A stretch of 64,000 nucleotides of DNA from Brachionus rotundiformis (GCA_016802295.1 JAESIW010000118.1:1455825-1519824), one strand, 5' to 3'. Shown: positions 44,966-57,814, counted from the first letter of the stretch. The notes: generated by a model from the sequence alone, not told the origin. Program-made: numbers and translations.

Positions 44966-47044
44966 CTAAAATATACTCTCATCCCTAACAATTTCCTCAG
45001 TATCATCCATCGTATTATAGGTTTCTTTACAGCATGGAAAAATAATTTTGTGACCAAAATTATTTTCTTTGCTATATCTAATACTATAAGTGAAATAGAT
45101 CACAATACCAATGGCAAACCAAACAATGAATCGTATCCATGTGGCTATGGTAAGTGAAGTCATTAGATAAATGTTAACAAAAGCGCTCAAAAGTGGAAAA
45201 AATGGCACGTATGGCACTTTAAATGTTGTTATGGTATTGTCTTGTGGTTGACGCCACAAAATAAATGATAGCACAATCAAAATTAGCAAAAAAATCACCA
45301 AAAATACTATTGAAGCTGCTTGCTGGAGATCAGTTTGATTCAAAATCACACCAATAATTACAATTACAATCACTTTAATAAATTAAAAAACTTTTATTAT
45401 TTAAATTAAATTTCTAAATAATCATTTTACTTGATAAAAATATAATTGTATTTGATAAATGTGATGTTGCTCGACTTGGATTTGTTTCACTTGGAAAAAA
45501 CAGACGCTTGTAAATGGGTTCAGGCGAATAACCAAATATTAAATAAAGCTTTTTTGCTGCAAAATTTGGATAATTATTTCCCGAACTTTCACCAGCATTT
45601 GACCTATACCGCAATGAAAGACAGCAAGCTGATACTAGACTATATGCAATGAGAGTTCCAATTGACATCATGTCAATTAATTGGTTCAAATCGAACAATA
45701 GAACAAGGAATCCAGCTAAAAGCCCTGTAATTAAACTAGCCCATAGGGGAGTGTTTAATTTTGGGGTTAAAAAAGACAAAAAGTGAAACAACAAGCCATC
45801 TACAGACATGCTGTACACAACTCTTGGCATTGGAAACATAGATGCATAGAGGCCAGTCGCCAAGCTAACTATAGCTCCTGTGGTAACAACATAGTACGCC
45901 CATTCCAAGCCAACATAATTAAATACTTCTGACAATGGAGCACTCTTGTCAAAAATGTAATAAGGAACCATTAAACTAATCACAATAGAAACACCAATAT
46001 AGCAAATGGTAACAATTACCAATGTTAAGACTATACTAATCGGAATGGTTCGTTTTGGCTTGATTACTTCTTCGCCAGTAGTGGCGATCACGTCAAAACC
46101 AATATAAGCATAAAAGCATTTAGCAGCTCCTTTTATTATACCACTAAAACCAAACGGAGCAAAGCCACCATTTCCGCATAAATTCGACTCCTCACATGTC
46201 ATATTTCTTCCTCCTATGTCAATATAACTCATATTAGTCTAAATTATATTTAAATTTATTTAACACTTAAATTTACAAAAATAAAATTTTACATAAACTT
46301 TTCTTGACCAATTATTAAAATCTGTTTTAGATGAGCCACAAAAAATGACAAAACAGATACAAGCCACATTTCCAGCAGTGAATATTCTGTTTAGAAAAGA
46401 CGATTCTTTGACACCAATTGTCAACAATCCGGTAATTATTACCGCCATTCCAAATGCCAAAAAATCCGGATATGGAGCCAAAAAGTGAACATTCATATGC
46501 ATTGAATTGTTAAAGGCTGTGCTGATCTTGTAATCAGTGAGACTGTCTATGTACTTGCTAAGAGCACTTGCTGAAGTTGATGTGCCAATGACATATTCAA
46601 GAATTACGTCCCAACCGATAATGAAAGCAATGAATTCCCCAATTGTGACATAGATGTAGACATAAGCTGAGCCACTGCGTGGCACACGCGACCCAAGCTC
46701 AGCATAGCACAGTCCAGCAAGAAATGAACATATACCTGCTATTATAAATGATATTATTATAGATGGTCCGGCATAGTTTGAAATTGTATTTCCTAATAAA
46801 TATATTTTTTATAAATAATCGTACTTTCTAACTAGATTTACCTATTAAGACATAAACCCCTGAACCAATGGTTGATGATACCCCTTTTGTTAAAAGTATT
46901 AACAAAAAATTCAAAAATTAAGATAATATTTCAACCTAATGCGGTAAGATCATTTAAATTAAGAACTCGAGACAAATTGGTTCTTTCAATGGTGCTTTGG
47001 TCAAATTTTTTTTTTCGATAAAAAAATTGAAAGTTAAACTTCAT
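44966..47044 (-). CDS. SLC7A cationic amino-acid transporter (CAT type)
   Basis: Minus-strand multi-exon gene. Exon 1 starts at 47044 (MKFNFQFFYRKKKFDQST) and ends NLSRVLNLNDLTALG. After a 52-bp intron comes GVSSTIGSGVYVLIG, the conserved first-helix substrate-binding motif of APC transporters. Then come NYAGPSIIISFIIAG, LAGLCYAELGSRVPRSGSAY, FIAFIIGWDVILEYVIGT, GFSGIIKGAAKCFYAYIGFD, ATTGEEVIKPKRTIP, and the last membrane helices (IVLSFILWRQPQ; FKVPYVPFFPLLSAFVNIYL). The set fits a 14-helix CAT (SLC7A1-4) that moves arginine/lysine across the plasma membrane. The large loop with NMTCEESNLCGNGG is the extracellular glycosylated loop. Which CAT paralogue it is cannot be fixed from sequence. Start codon is 592 bp from divergent ZRSR2. 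Internal splice sites between 45373 and 45414 and near 46250 are approximate. Confidence 0.9.
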
Positions 47045-47636
47045 TTTGTGTATGGACCAAAATATAAATCAAATTTAGGTAAACACTTGAATCATTTTCA
47101 GAAATATTTTATTATAATTCAAAAATCTAAAAAAAATTCGAAATTAAAATAAAAAATAAAATAAAATTTTGAATCTTATTTGATCTTTGATTAGTCAAAA
47201 TAAATAAATATATAAAAAATAACAAAAAAATGATGATTTTTATTCTAAAACTAATTAACAATGAACTATTTAATTTTGTTTAAAAAAATTAATTTTATAA
47301 TTTTAAAGCGCATTTAAATATTTCCAAAATTCGAATCAGTCAGTGACAAGTTGTTGTTACAAAGCTTATAAATTTCTATGCCACGAAAACAATTAATTAT
47401 ATAAAATAAATAAATTATTTCTTTCCTTAATTATGTTATAACCAAATAAAAATGTAAATTTATATTTCTGAATCGATTTTTTAAATTAAAAAGATTCAGA
47501 TAGTTTTTTTTTCTATGAAATTTAATAAAATATCAAACCAAATTATTTTTTAATATTATTTTGCAATTTTTTTGATATTATTTTTTTTATTTTAATAAAA
47601 TTATATTCAAAAGTAAACCAAAATTTTATTCAAAAA
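47045..47636. promoter_or_regulatory. Shared divergent promoter region, SLC7A/ZRSR2
   Basis: 592 bp of AT-rich DNA between two divergent start codons. No specific factor site recognised. Confidence 0.35.
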
Positions 47637-49180
47637 ATGTCAAATTTAAAGATAAGTTCCGATGCCACCATTCGTCATGACAATATTGATTACAAATTTA
47701 AAGACTTGATCGATTTGTTTCTCAAATCATATACCAAAGTTAAGTAAGATAATAATCAGTAAATAGAATAATTTTATCTTATGACCATTTAGTCATGATG
47801 TTTACCGTAGAGTGGTCAAAAAGGTACGCCGAAAATATTTGCGGCAGCAAGAAGCAGCAAAAACTCAGCATTTCCAAATAAACTGTAATTGTTAAAGCTT
47901 TAAAATAATGTACTTAATATTAATTTGATTTAAGATCCGAGAATTGAGTCAAGACCGATGACAGAGTCCGATTTGGAGCAAAGCGAAGGAGAAAAAGCCC
48001 ATAAGCTTTGGCTAGAACGTGAAAAATTGGCTCAATTAGAGTGGAAAGCTAAAAAAGAACAAAATGAAAAGATTCTTCTCAAAGTTAAAGAAAAAGAAGT
48101 AATTTAATTTAATTAATTAATTTAATTGATTAAAAATTTCTCATGCAGAAAAGACTGGAACAAATTACCAAATCAAAACAGGTCAGCATGTTACTGCTTT
48201 TTACTTTCAGAAATTATATCCTTTGGAAAATATATATACCAATATTTTATTAATATTTTTTTCCTTAACTATTTCTAAACATAATAGAGTCTGAGAATGA
48301 AATTAAACCCTGTTTACATTTTACCACCTATTAATGCACCAAATTGGGAAAAGTGTGGCTACTTTAGCAAAACAGGCGTATGCAAATACGCGAATTTGTG
48401 CTCAAAATCTCATCTAATAGATCCAAACGAAACCCTTACCACTCTGATTTTTCCCGGAATGTACTCAAATATGCTACTGGGTTATGAAATTCTAAGAAAT
48501 GACCAAGATTGTGGTAAATTCTTTTTTTTTTGGATAATTTTATATTTTTTATTTAATTTTTGTTTTAAGATGAAATATTGGAATATGAGGAAAAAGACAT
48601 TTTGAAACATTTCAAAATTTTTTATGATGATGTGGTATCTGAGCTAAAAACATATGGAAAATTGGTACAATTTGTAGTATGTTCAAATTATCAGCGTCAT
48701 CTGAGAGGCAATGTATATGTTCAATATGAAAAGTATTTACTTATCAAGATTAGAATTTATTTATATTATTTTTTTAAAATTTTTTTTCTCTAAAGAGAAT
48801 GTGAAGCCAAAGCTGCTTTTCAGAACTTAAATGGAAGATTCTATGCTGGAAAACAAATTTTTTGCTTCTATTCTCATGTGAAAAATTGGCAAAATGCTGT
48901 TTGTTCAAAGTTTTTGCGCAATGTGTGCGAGAAAAATCGTATGTGCAACTACCTGCATGTGTTCGCTGATCCATACAATGAGTTCAAGATAAAAGACTTA
49001 AGCCAAGTGGTAAAAAATGTCCAAGTTGAGTCTAGTTTGGGAGCCTGGTCATCTGATGATGAAACAAATTTAAGCTCGAAAGAAAATGTAGTTAAAAAAG
49101 ATCTGAAAAAAAAGCGCAAAAGGTCCAGAAGTCGAAGTCGTAGTGACAAAAAAAGGTGTTCTCGCAAACATAAAAAATAA
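47637..49180 (+). CDS. ZRSR2: ZRSR2-like U2AF35-related splicing factor
   Basis: Plus-strand gene with several short exons; start ATG at 47637 (MSNLKISSDATIRHDNIDYK), then HDVYRRVVKKVRRKYLRQQE and a charged helix (KAHKLWLEREKLAQLEWKAK). A first CCCH zinc finger, CGYFSKTGVCKYANLCSKSH, is followed by a UHM-type RNA recognition domain (FYDDVVSELKTYGKLVQFVV, HLRGNVYVQYE, NLNGRFYAGKQIFC) and a second CCCH finger (CSKFLRNVCEKNRMCNYLH). The tail is a short RS domain (KKKRKRSRSRSRSDKKRCSR). ZRSR2 recognises 3' splice sites, particularly of U12-type introns, in the nucleus. The RS region is much shorter than in vertebrates. Some exon boundaries (47743-47940, 48115-48300) are approximate. Confidence 0.92.
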
Positions 49181-51378
49181 CTCATAAAATATGGATTTAA
49201 TCTTTGGGAAAAAAATTCAAATTGTGCGATAATTGTAAAAATAAATTTATTGTTTTTATTATGATCTAAATATAGATAAGAATTTTATTTTATTTTATTT
49301 TTTTGAATCTAATTTAAAACATAAGAGATAGTAAAAATATCAAGGCTTATCAATTGACACAAGCTTTTCAACAAATAAATACATTCAAAAATTCAAAAAT
49401 GCTGCCAAATAGCTACACAACTTGAGCTTAATTTCTTTTAATTGACCAATATCATAATTTTAACCAAACAAAAATATAAATAAAATATGAATTAGTTGAA
49501 ATCTCTAATTAAATAATAGAATCTTTTTATCAATAATTTTCATTTTTTAAAAATTTATTTGTTGAGCCAGCATGTTCTCTCCCTTAAGCTTTTGCTTAAG
49601 CTAAAGTTGCTGTAGGTGATGTTATAGATATATGTCCAAGACATATTCCTTTTTCAAAAATAATTTGGATTTTTTTTCCAAGAATTATAAGGTTATATAC
49701 CTTGAATATACAAATATGTTTGCCCTGGTCTGTAAGGATCTGGTGGTTCGCGGTTATAACACTAATAATAAAGAAAATTAATTGAGAAAAATAATAACTT
49801 TATTAATAAATGGCCACTTTTGTGATGTAGTAGCTTTTAAGCTGCTAATCACAATGTCAAGTTGGAATGTTTAGCTGACTAAACCTCCCTCTCTAAAATC
49901 AAACTTTAAAAAATTTTAAATTTTAACGCTTGTCTATTTTCCTTCTTCTATTCTAATTTCTTCTTTTATGATTTATAGCTTTTACATTTTAGTTTAGCCG
50001 TTTGGCTTAGCTCTATTTTTTATTCTCTCTCTTTTCATTCATCTCTTCTTTTTTTTTACTTATTTATATTTTACTATATTTATTTTCGGCTTAGAACGGC
50101 CGTTTTTTTTTATTTAATAGATTATTAATAAACTACTTATAGCCCAATAACTAAATCTTGTATTTGACCACAAATTAAGAAATATTACAACTTCTAGTCT
50201 AAACAAATAATAAAGAAAAAGGAGAAAAGAAAAGATAACAAAATAATTTCAAAGTTTTTCTTCTAAAAACTCATGTCTAAAATTTTACACAGTGTTAAAT
50301 ACTACCGACTTGCTGAGCGCATGAGATCATAGTATTGCACTGTGAAACTATAGACATTTACAGAGTATAGAGTCGGTGTTGTAGTTATTTAGAGAACCAC
50401 AACAATAGATTGCTTTGTGATCAAGAGTTCAATGTTGAAGTAAACAGCATTCAAGTATTCAATGTTCAATATTGATTTGATTTTTTCAGATATTATAAAA
50501 TAATTCAAAAAAAACGGGCCAAAAATACGGGCAACTATTTTACAAACAAAAATCTATTCCCCTCATCTCAGCACTTATCACCACAAAATTAAAATATTCT
50601 ATGGAAAAATCTCTTAAAAACAAAATGAAATTTGTTTAAAAATCATTGCAAATTTCTCCAACACTAGGTTGCTTTTGGTGTTTTTGGATTGCTCTCAAGA
50701 GTTTTGAAATAATTAAATACTATTCGGTTACCGATAAACATTTTGAAAACACTCCTGATCCTAGCACTAGAGCAAAAAACTTAGCAAAAAAGTGTATCAA
50801 CAAATTTCAAAGTATATTAAAGCTATTATAGTTTGAATAAAAAAAAATCGACTGTGCTTGTAAATATTATCTAAAATGAGAATATTTTTCCCATTAACTG
50901 GCACTTGGAAATCTTTTTAATGAAAAACAATTTGTAAATAAAACGAAAAAAGGCAGACCAAAGACCAAATTTTCTTTACTATTATTTTGGTCAGCTTTCT
51001 TTTTTATTTTTTGGGCTAGAAGCGGATATTTATTAATAAATTATTAAATACTTTGTTCACATCTTTAAATTTTGTTATGAGCCGTACCACCAGATTCTAA
51101 CAGATCCAAAATATAAATAAAGATCAGGTTTTTAACAGAATTTATTAAAAAATTAACTTTAAAGATATTCAAATTTAAAGCTCTAGAATTTAACAAAACG
51201 AAAAAAAAACTATAACAAACATGTTAATTAAAAATTATTGTTCCTAAATTAAAGAGTGGTTCAGATCATTGCTGAAAGCATTTTCTGCCTTTTATGTATA
51301 TATATATATGAACAAATAGGTACCCGTCTGAATAGGAAAGCCATACCGGTTTATTGAATAAAACAAACAAATTTATAT
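49181..51378. other. Intergenic region with miRNA-like hairpin
   Basis: 2.2 kb of AT-rich DNA between ZRSR2 and HNF4 (both 3' ends). Contains the hairpin at 50270-50360, and an unrecognised 61-codon frame at 50646-50831 (includes HFENTPDPSTRAKNLAKK) that looks like debris. Confidence 0.45.
50270..50360 (+). ncRNA. Candidate microRNA precursor, bantam-like seed
   Basis: Strong imperfect hairpin: ATGTCTA (50273-50279) pairs TAGACAT (50351-50357); CACAGTG (50288-50294) pairs CACTGTG (50338-50344); AATACTA (50298-50304) pairs TAGTATT (50330-50336), with small internal loops. The stem can be extended by wobble pairs to a loop near 50313-50321. The 3' arm contains TGAGATCAT (50322-50330), identical to the first nine bases of the protostome miRNA bantam, whose mature strand also comes from the 3' arm. 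The rest of the mature sequence differs from bantam. Alternatively a product starting at 50333 would carry the miR-92-type seed ATTGCAC. The hairpin is seen directly; identity and expression are inference. Confidence 0.45.
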
Positions 51379-54300
51379 CTAAGGTATATCGTGGCTATTT
51401 TCGGACTTTATTTGAATAGATGGGTCACCAGTCAGGGCAGAGAACTCGTTGATCTGAAAGCAGTCGATCAGATTGGACATGGGGTCGTCGTAGAACTCTG
51501 GCGAGCTGTTCAAAGGCGGATAAGGGTCTTGGACTATGGTCAGAAAATTGGCGTTCTGACCGAAGACAGCGCTGGGCTGGACGGATTGGGCCATGGCGCC
51601 CGAATCACTTGCGGCCTCTTTACTCGACATATTTTGGTGTATGCTACCCATTCGATTTATGTCAATATTTCCTTCAAATCAAATATTTAGCATTACTTAA
51701 CCACCCGAATCTCAGCAATTTATATTCCAGTACCCCGCACAGAGCAATTTAAGCAGCTAATTTAGAGCAAATAAAAACAACAAGAGCATTTTTTTCTTAA
51801 TTTATTCAGTTTTGTTCATATTGGATAAAAATTTACTATAAATTTTTCAAAAAATAAAATTTAAAAAAAATAAAATAAATAAAATGAGCTTTGTTTTTAA
51901 AATAAAAATAATGATAAAATGATAAAAAAATATAAGTCTTAATAAAATGAGCTACTAGCACACAGGAATGCATTAATCTATTTATTCAGCTGTGGTGTTT
52001 AATGTGCCGCAGTAGCCACTCGTAAAATTCCATAAATGAGATTTTTTTGCTTTTTTTTTTGTTAAGCTTTTAAACAAAAATATTCATAACCGGAATATAA
52101 ATTACTAAAATTTGCTTGGCAAAGATTTAAAAAAAAAAAAAAGATAAAAAAATAAACGCGCAGAGCATAAATAATAGAGATCCTATAGCGCTCAAAAGTA
52201 AAAACATTGTGTCTAAATTTTCTCACCCAGAAGCATTTCAGTTAACAAGTTGTCAATGTTAGCACCGCCAAAGTGTTTAAGATACTGGACTATTTCGATC
52301 ATTTGTTGAGATAGGTTGTGCAATGTGGGCAGCAAGAGCAGCATTTCGCCAAACCTTCCGCGACTGTCGTACAGTCTTTCCTCATTCACATAATCCTCTA
52401 GATTTATTTGAATTTGGGAGCGGATTTTTTTTATTTGTATCGGGTCCGATATTCCTCTTGAATCTTAAAAAAAAAAATTTTTTTGTTCAGTCAGCACAAG
52501 CATGAGCAATCGACAATACAAATTTTGGGTCTAATTTACTTGTCTAAAGTTGTCAGAGCAAGCAACCTGGTTGACTATGAGCTAAGAAACTTTAATCTTT
52601 ACAGATTTTTTGTGCTCCATACATTCTCAAAAACAAAAATTAAACTTTTTTTGCTAATAAAATTATTTATAGAACTATTTTTATAATTATTAAAGCTATT
52701 TTAGTTATTATTATTTTTAGCTCAATGAATCGCCGCTTACTGACCTGAGACATTGCCAAACGATGAAATATACAGAAGAATAAATTCACAGTCAAGAATA
52801 TAGTCTGACTGGTGGCTTGGACATGTACTTAGAATGAAAAGAACACATGGAAAAGAGCCCCTCATTAGACAAGTCAGTGGCGACCGGCACTACCATGAAG
52901 AAAAGCAAGGGTGGTCAAAAGAAATGAATCCACAAGGAGCTAATCGAGTTAATGGTGTAGTAATGAAGCAAAGTAAGAGGTATAGGATCATCAACACCAG
53001 AAGGCTCTTCTGCAAGAACTTAGCTATTAAAAACTAAGTTATTTATAAAATTTTTCTCTTACAGCTTTTTCTATCGAGAATCTTAACTCTTATTTTGAAC
53101 TAAAAATTTAAACAGGATTTCTTTTTCTCAGTATTTTTCTATGTGTTATGTGCAAGGAGCTACCATAGGTGACCTCCGCAAGCTCGNNNNNNNNNNNNNN
53201 NNNNNNNNNNNNNNNNNNNNNNNNNNNNNNNNNNNNNNNNNNNNNNNNNNNNNNNNNNNNNNNNNNNNNNNNNNNNNNNNNNNNNNNNNNNNNNNNNNNN
53301 NNNNNNNNNNNNNNNNNNNNNNNNNNNNNNNNNNNNNNNNNNNNNNNNNNNNNNNNNNNNNNNNNNNNNNNNNNNNNNNNNNNNNNNNNNNNNNNNNNNN
53401 NNNNNNNNNNNNNNNNNNNNNNNNNNNNNNNNNNNNNNNNNNNNNNNNNNNNNNNNNNNNNNNNNNNNNNNNNNNNNNNNNNNNNNNNNNNNNNNNNNNN
53501 NNNNNNNNNNNNNNNNNNNNNNNNNNNNNNNNNNNNNNNNNNNNNNNNNNNNNNNNNNNNNNNNNNNNNNNNNNNNNNNNNNNNNNAAGCAAGGGTGGTC
53601 AAAAGAAATGAATCCACAAGGAGCTAATCGAGCTAATGGTGTAGTAATGAAGCAAAGTAAGAGGTATAGGATCATCAACACCAGAAGGCTCTTCTGCAAG
53701 AACTTAGCTTTTAAAAACTTAACTCTTATTTTGAACTAAAAATTTAAACAGGATTTCTTTTTCTCAGTATTTTTCTATGTGTTATGTGCAAGGAGCTACC
53801 ATAGGTCACCTCCTAGTAGGTCACCTCCGCAAGCTCGTCTTGCTGTAGCTTATACATATTATTATTATTATTATTATTATTAAAATATGGAAAAAACAGC
53901 CTGTTTAAGTGAAAGCAGGGCGAAGCCGCTAGGACTTGCATAAAAGATTTTAGTAGTCTATTTCACCAGTTCAAAGGGCTATTTTGATATTTTTTTTTGA
54001 TAATTAAATTGAAATTTTTTAGAATTGAATTGAATACTTTATTCTCAATTCTTTTCACCTAGGTGGATCTTATTTTGTCAAGTGATTATTTGTTATCTGT
54101 ACAAATAATCCAAAATACTAAGCTTCCTTAATTTATATTATATTTGTTAATAAACCATGGCTGTCAGACTTGCCTTTAGACTAAGTGATAGCATTTCTGC
54201 TTCATTAGGGACAGATATTTGTATTGTCTCTATCTTATATGGGTCTATAATGACATAAAAATTACCAGGATCAAAAAAAACAATTGCTTTTAGACACGAA

Positions 54301-56342
54301 AATTCGTGATCATTTATTTGAATTTCTCTCAATGGTCTCACAATCAAGTCGAGCACCTTGCCAGCCACTTTGCTTATCTCAAACTCTGATTTGTCTCTTG
54401 ATATAATGGATCCATTGCCAAGTATGAGCACATCTGTGCATCTGATGGAGCGTCTTGCGGCGCCTAGGATCAAATTTTCGCCAGCATGTGTCTTTAGCAA
54501 AGCGATTTTATCATCTGTGGGCAACTCACAAAAAAATGGTATAGACTTGGCCCATTCGACTAGCAGCAGCAATTGCTGTTTCATTGAGTCTGCTATTTCG
54601 TTGGCTGAAGCGATTCTCTGCGGCTTTGTCTCTGTCACTTGAGCGCCTATTTGCCGAGTTCGTATCTCGGCATCATACAAAACATTCACACTAAATGAAG
54701 GACTATCCAAACAACTTGGCACCACTCGTTTGTGATTGACAATTCTGTCGCGTTCATTCTGGACAGCTTCTTTTTTCATGCCGGCCCTAAAGCACTTTTT
54801 GAGCCGGCAATATCTGCATTGGTTCCTTTTGTCCTTGTCGACTATACAATTCTTTTTAAACCTGCACGTGTACATGTGGTTTTTTCTAACACTGCGCCTG
54901 AAAAAGCCCTTGCACCCATCGCATGAATTAGCACCATAATGTTTGCCAGTTGCTTTGTCGCCACATACTGCACAATAGATTGAAGTTGAGTTTAAAATGG
55001 ACATGGACTCGCTGGCCGATGATGTGGCTATGCTGGACGCGAACGAGCAGGAGTCATCTGGTCCCTGAGAGTGCTCTGTCTCGTCCAAGCTGATCAGCTC
55101 TTTTCTCGATAGCTGTTTTATCTTATGCTTGGACTCGTCTTGTGGTGGATTTGACGATGTTGACGAGCATGGTGACGATGAAACTGTCCGTGATTGTGAG
55201 TTCAAGGCTTGTGATAGATCGGCCTGAGTCGGAGACGAGCACCTTGCTTCGCCATTCTTGTTAAATGACAGACTGTCCAGGTTAAGTATTTTCAATTGAT
55301 TTATATCGCCTTCTCCGCTGCCCAGAATAAAGCCTCCCTTTGTGCCTGATAGTTGATCATTCTCTATTTTTACTTTAATTAAAAATTTATTAATATTATT
55401 AATTATTTAACAAATAAAATTTATTAATTAGTATTTTATTTTTTAAACTATTAAAATATCACAGCTAATTAAATGAAATCATGCACCTAAAATTTAAATA
55501 ACTAAACAAATTATATATTATTTACGAATTAGATAATTAAAATATAGATAAATGTTTGCTTAGAGTTCAATATTTATAAAGTAATATGAAAAAATAAACT
55601 AATAATTTATTCAATTTGTTCATGATTTTAGAAAAATGGTATTCTTGGTGTCAGACACAATGCAAAGTTTATATGTTTCTTCTAAAATTTGGCCACTGGT
55701 CCAAAGAGTGTCTTTTAATCTCATAAGATAAAAGACTAATTTTAGAGTATTTGTTATTAATTAATGTTTATTTAGGATAAAGTTAAAATCTTAATTGAAT
55801 GAATGGTAATAAGTTTCTAGACATGTGAGTATTTAAGTTTATGAAGTTTTTTTTTATAAACAAAAACAAAAATATTTGTCTTTTCGAGGTATCTCTAAAA
55901 TGTACCTATTTGTTTGTAAAGTTGTTTAAAATTTGAAAATTTTTAATTAAAAATAAAATTAATAATAATTTTTTTATAATTTTGCCCGATACATGTGATA
56001 AAGAGGCGTATCGTAAAAGGATAATATTTGATAAGAAACACAACCAGTTAGAACACATGTCTATTTGATTAAAATTAAGTAATTACTTGGGCTTTGATGA
56101 TTATGGAGATGATTTGGCATTTGAGAGTAGCCAGTGTTTTGATTAAGTAGGAAAAAGTTGGTCTCTAAAGGCATCTGATTGTTCGTGTTGAACTGAGATA
56201 TTTGGTTGGTTGTGGTGTCAAAATGGGCCTCGTTGCCAAGGCAAAAGGAGCTCGATGCGCTTTGTTGCTGACCACTCGCCACCTGTGCTTGCTGCTGTTG
56301 TTGTTGCTGGGGATGGTACTGGTTCATCTGATGTAAATACAT
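51379..56342 (-). CDS. HNF4: Nuclear receptor HNF4 (NR2A)
   Basis: Four minus-strand exons in phase: 56342-56087, 55372-54266, 52463-52227, 51671-51379 (630 aa). Exon 1 is Gln/Asn-rich (MYLHQMNQYHPQQQQQQQ). The DNA-binding domain has both zinc fingers, CAVCGDKATGKHYGANSCDG with P-box CDGCKG, and CRYCRLKKCFRAGMKKEAVQ, near-identical to HNF4. The ligand-binding domain runs from MKQQLLLLVEWAKSIPFFCE through AIVFFDPDSRGISDPIQI, LYDSRGRFGEMLLLLPTLHN and IDNLLTEMLLG. HNF4 is a homodimeric, fatty-acid-binding regulator of gut/liver-type metabolic genes. The F domain is Ser/Gln-rich and ends near IQIKSENSHDIP, holding a psi-K-x-E SUMO-type motif; IKIEND at the exon 1/2 junction is another. The intron 52464-54265 contains a LINE tail and an assembly gap. 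More 5' exons for alternative A/B domains are possible. Confidence 0.95.
52790..53882 (+). mobile_element. 5'-truncated LINE tail with (ATT)n end, split by a gap
   Basis: Inside the HNF4 intron, antisense to the gene. Plus-strand peptide scraps DWWLGHVLRMKRTHGKEPLI are the characteristic end of non-LTR reverse-transcriptase ORFs (WLGHVLRM). The 3' part GCAAGCTCGTCTTGCTGTAG leads to TATACAT and an (ATT)n tail at about 53857-53882, a typical non-LTR terminus. The section 52903-53186 is repeated at 53587-53837 with a 45-bp-scale deletion and a small tandem duplication, on either side of an N run. Confidence 0.65.
53187..53586. other. Assembly gap (N)
   Basis: 400 unknown bases inside the LINE tail in the HNF4 intron, flanked by near-identical copies of the same sequence. 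Confidence 1.
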
Positions 56343-57814
56343 CTAATTTATTAAAATTTATTAAACTAATTTATTCTTAATTAGGAAAAAATTTTCGAAA
56401 TTAGAATTTAAAATTTTAAATTAGTCGTAGTGAAAAATAAATAAAACCAAAGGTGGGCTAATAGATGCCCAAATTTTGACTAAATTGATTATTTAAAAAA
56501 AAAATTAAATAAAAAAAATCTAATTATAAAAGTATGTTATCTATTAAAATTTTTTATAACCAAATTAGATATACACACACTTGAAAATTATTTCGATTGC
56601 ACTTGCTTGCTAAAAAGAGATAACAATGATTCACCTAAATGTCGTTCTTTCTTATAATTGAAATATTTCACCATTTTTCCTTAGTAGACTAGTTGGACCG
56701 ATCCCAATAATCAGGATGTGGAAGCTAGCTGAACCATTATCTAACCAACTTTTTTATTCAAATTTTTATTTTTATTTTTTTTTAAATTAAAAATTATAAT
56801 GGAATTCTTAAAAAGCGTTTTTGAATGGCAAAGCCCCTGTATATGCGGTAACAACATCATTATCATTTAGTTTGCAGCGAGAAGACTTGAAAATTAACTA
56901 GCTGCATTTACCAAGCAAGTAAATGCTTGCAAATGTTTTCGACACCAAAATTGCCATTTTAATATTTTATGCTTAGCAAATTATTATTTGTTTTCTCTCT
57001 CTCTCTCTTTTTCTTTTTTTATATATTTTTTCTGCACCAAACTCTTATTAAACTATATTAAAAAATATTTGATAAACATTTCCAAGCGATAAAAGACTAA
57101 CGCCTTGAATCTAAATAAACTCAATTAACTTCAAATTTAAATAAACCAAATTATAATTTGGCTCAGAAAATGCCAAGTCAAACTTAATTAACTTGTCCAA
57201 AAAGAGTTCTTTTGTTTCTAGCATCGTTTATTGGCAAAACAGCACTGAACATACAAGTACCAAGTTAAGCTGTTCTTAGACAAAGCCAAACAAAAATAAA
57301 TCAATAATTTACTTGATGAAAATGAAAAAAATAATAATAAAATACCTAATATCAATACTCAGAATTTTTATAGAATGTTTTATTTAATAAATATTTGAAT
57401 AAGCCAGACATGATATGCCATAAACACTGTTCTGCTCATTTGAAATAACTTGCTTTAAAGGAAATTATCTTATTAGAAATAAATCACAGTCAGCTAAATC
57501 ATTTGCCGATCTGATTGATAACAAACACACGTCAAGGCCTTGCCGAACTTTTTTCTCATGTTATCTAATATTTTATTTAATTTTTTTAGCACTAATTAAA
57601 TTAAAGAATAAAAATTTTATTTAAATACATTCTTTTTTCCGAAGTCAACTGATCTAAAGGAATTTAAAGAATTTTATACACATGCTTAGATAGTGATTAT
57701 CTGACTTTTGTACATTCAACGTGGCACATTCTATTACGTCTGAGATTTTATTTTTTATTTTCAGATAGGATTTAATAAATTAAAAGGACAAAAAAAAATA
57801 TATTTATAATTTAT
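56343..57814. other. Intergenic region upstream of HNF4
   Basis: AT-rich, with a CT-repeat stretch at about 56996-57012. Likely holds HNF4 promoter elements; no coding frame. Confidence 0.45.

Noticed and set aside
45446..45652. 68-codon plus-strand frame
   Set aside because: Antisense to SLC7A transporter exon.
48949..49185. Minus-strand 78-codon frame and a CTGATGA..GAAAC match near 49053 suggesting a hammerhead
   Set aside because: Antisense shadow of the ZRSR2 RS tail; CTGATGATGAAAC there is coding (SSDDETN) and no three-stem hammerhead forms around it.
50646..50831. 61-codon plus-strand frame with DPSTRAKNLAKKC
   Set aside because: No recognisable family, no splice partners; treated as debris.
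51391..51690. 99-codon plus-strand frame
   Set aside because: Antisense to the last exon of HNF4, which splices in phase with the ligand-binding domain.
55456..55480. TATCACAGC, a miR-2 family seed match
   Set aside because: No hairpin partner sequence within about 80 bases on either side.
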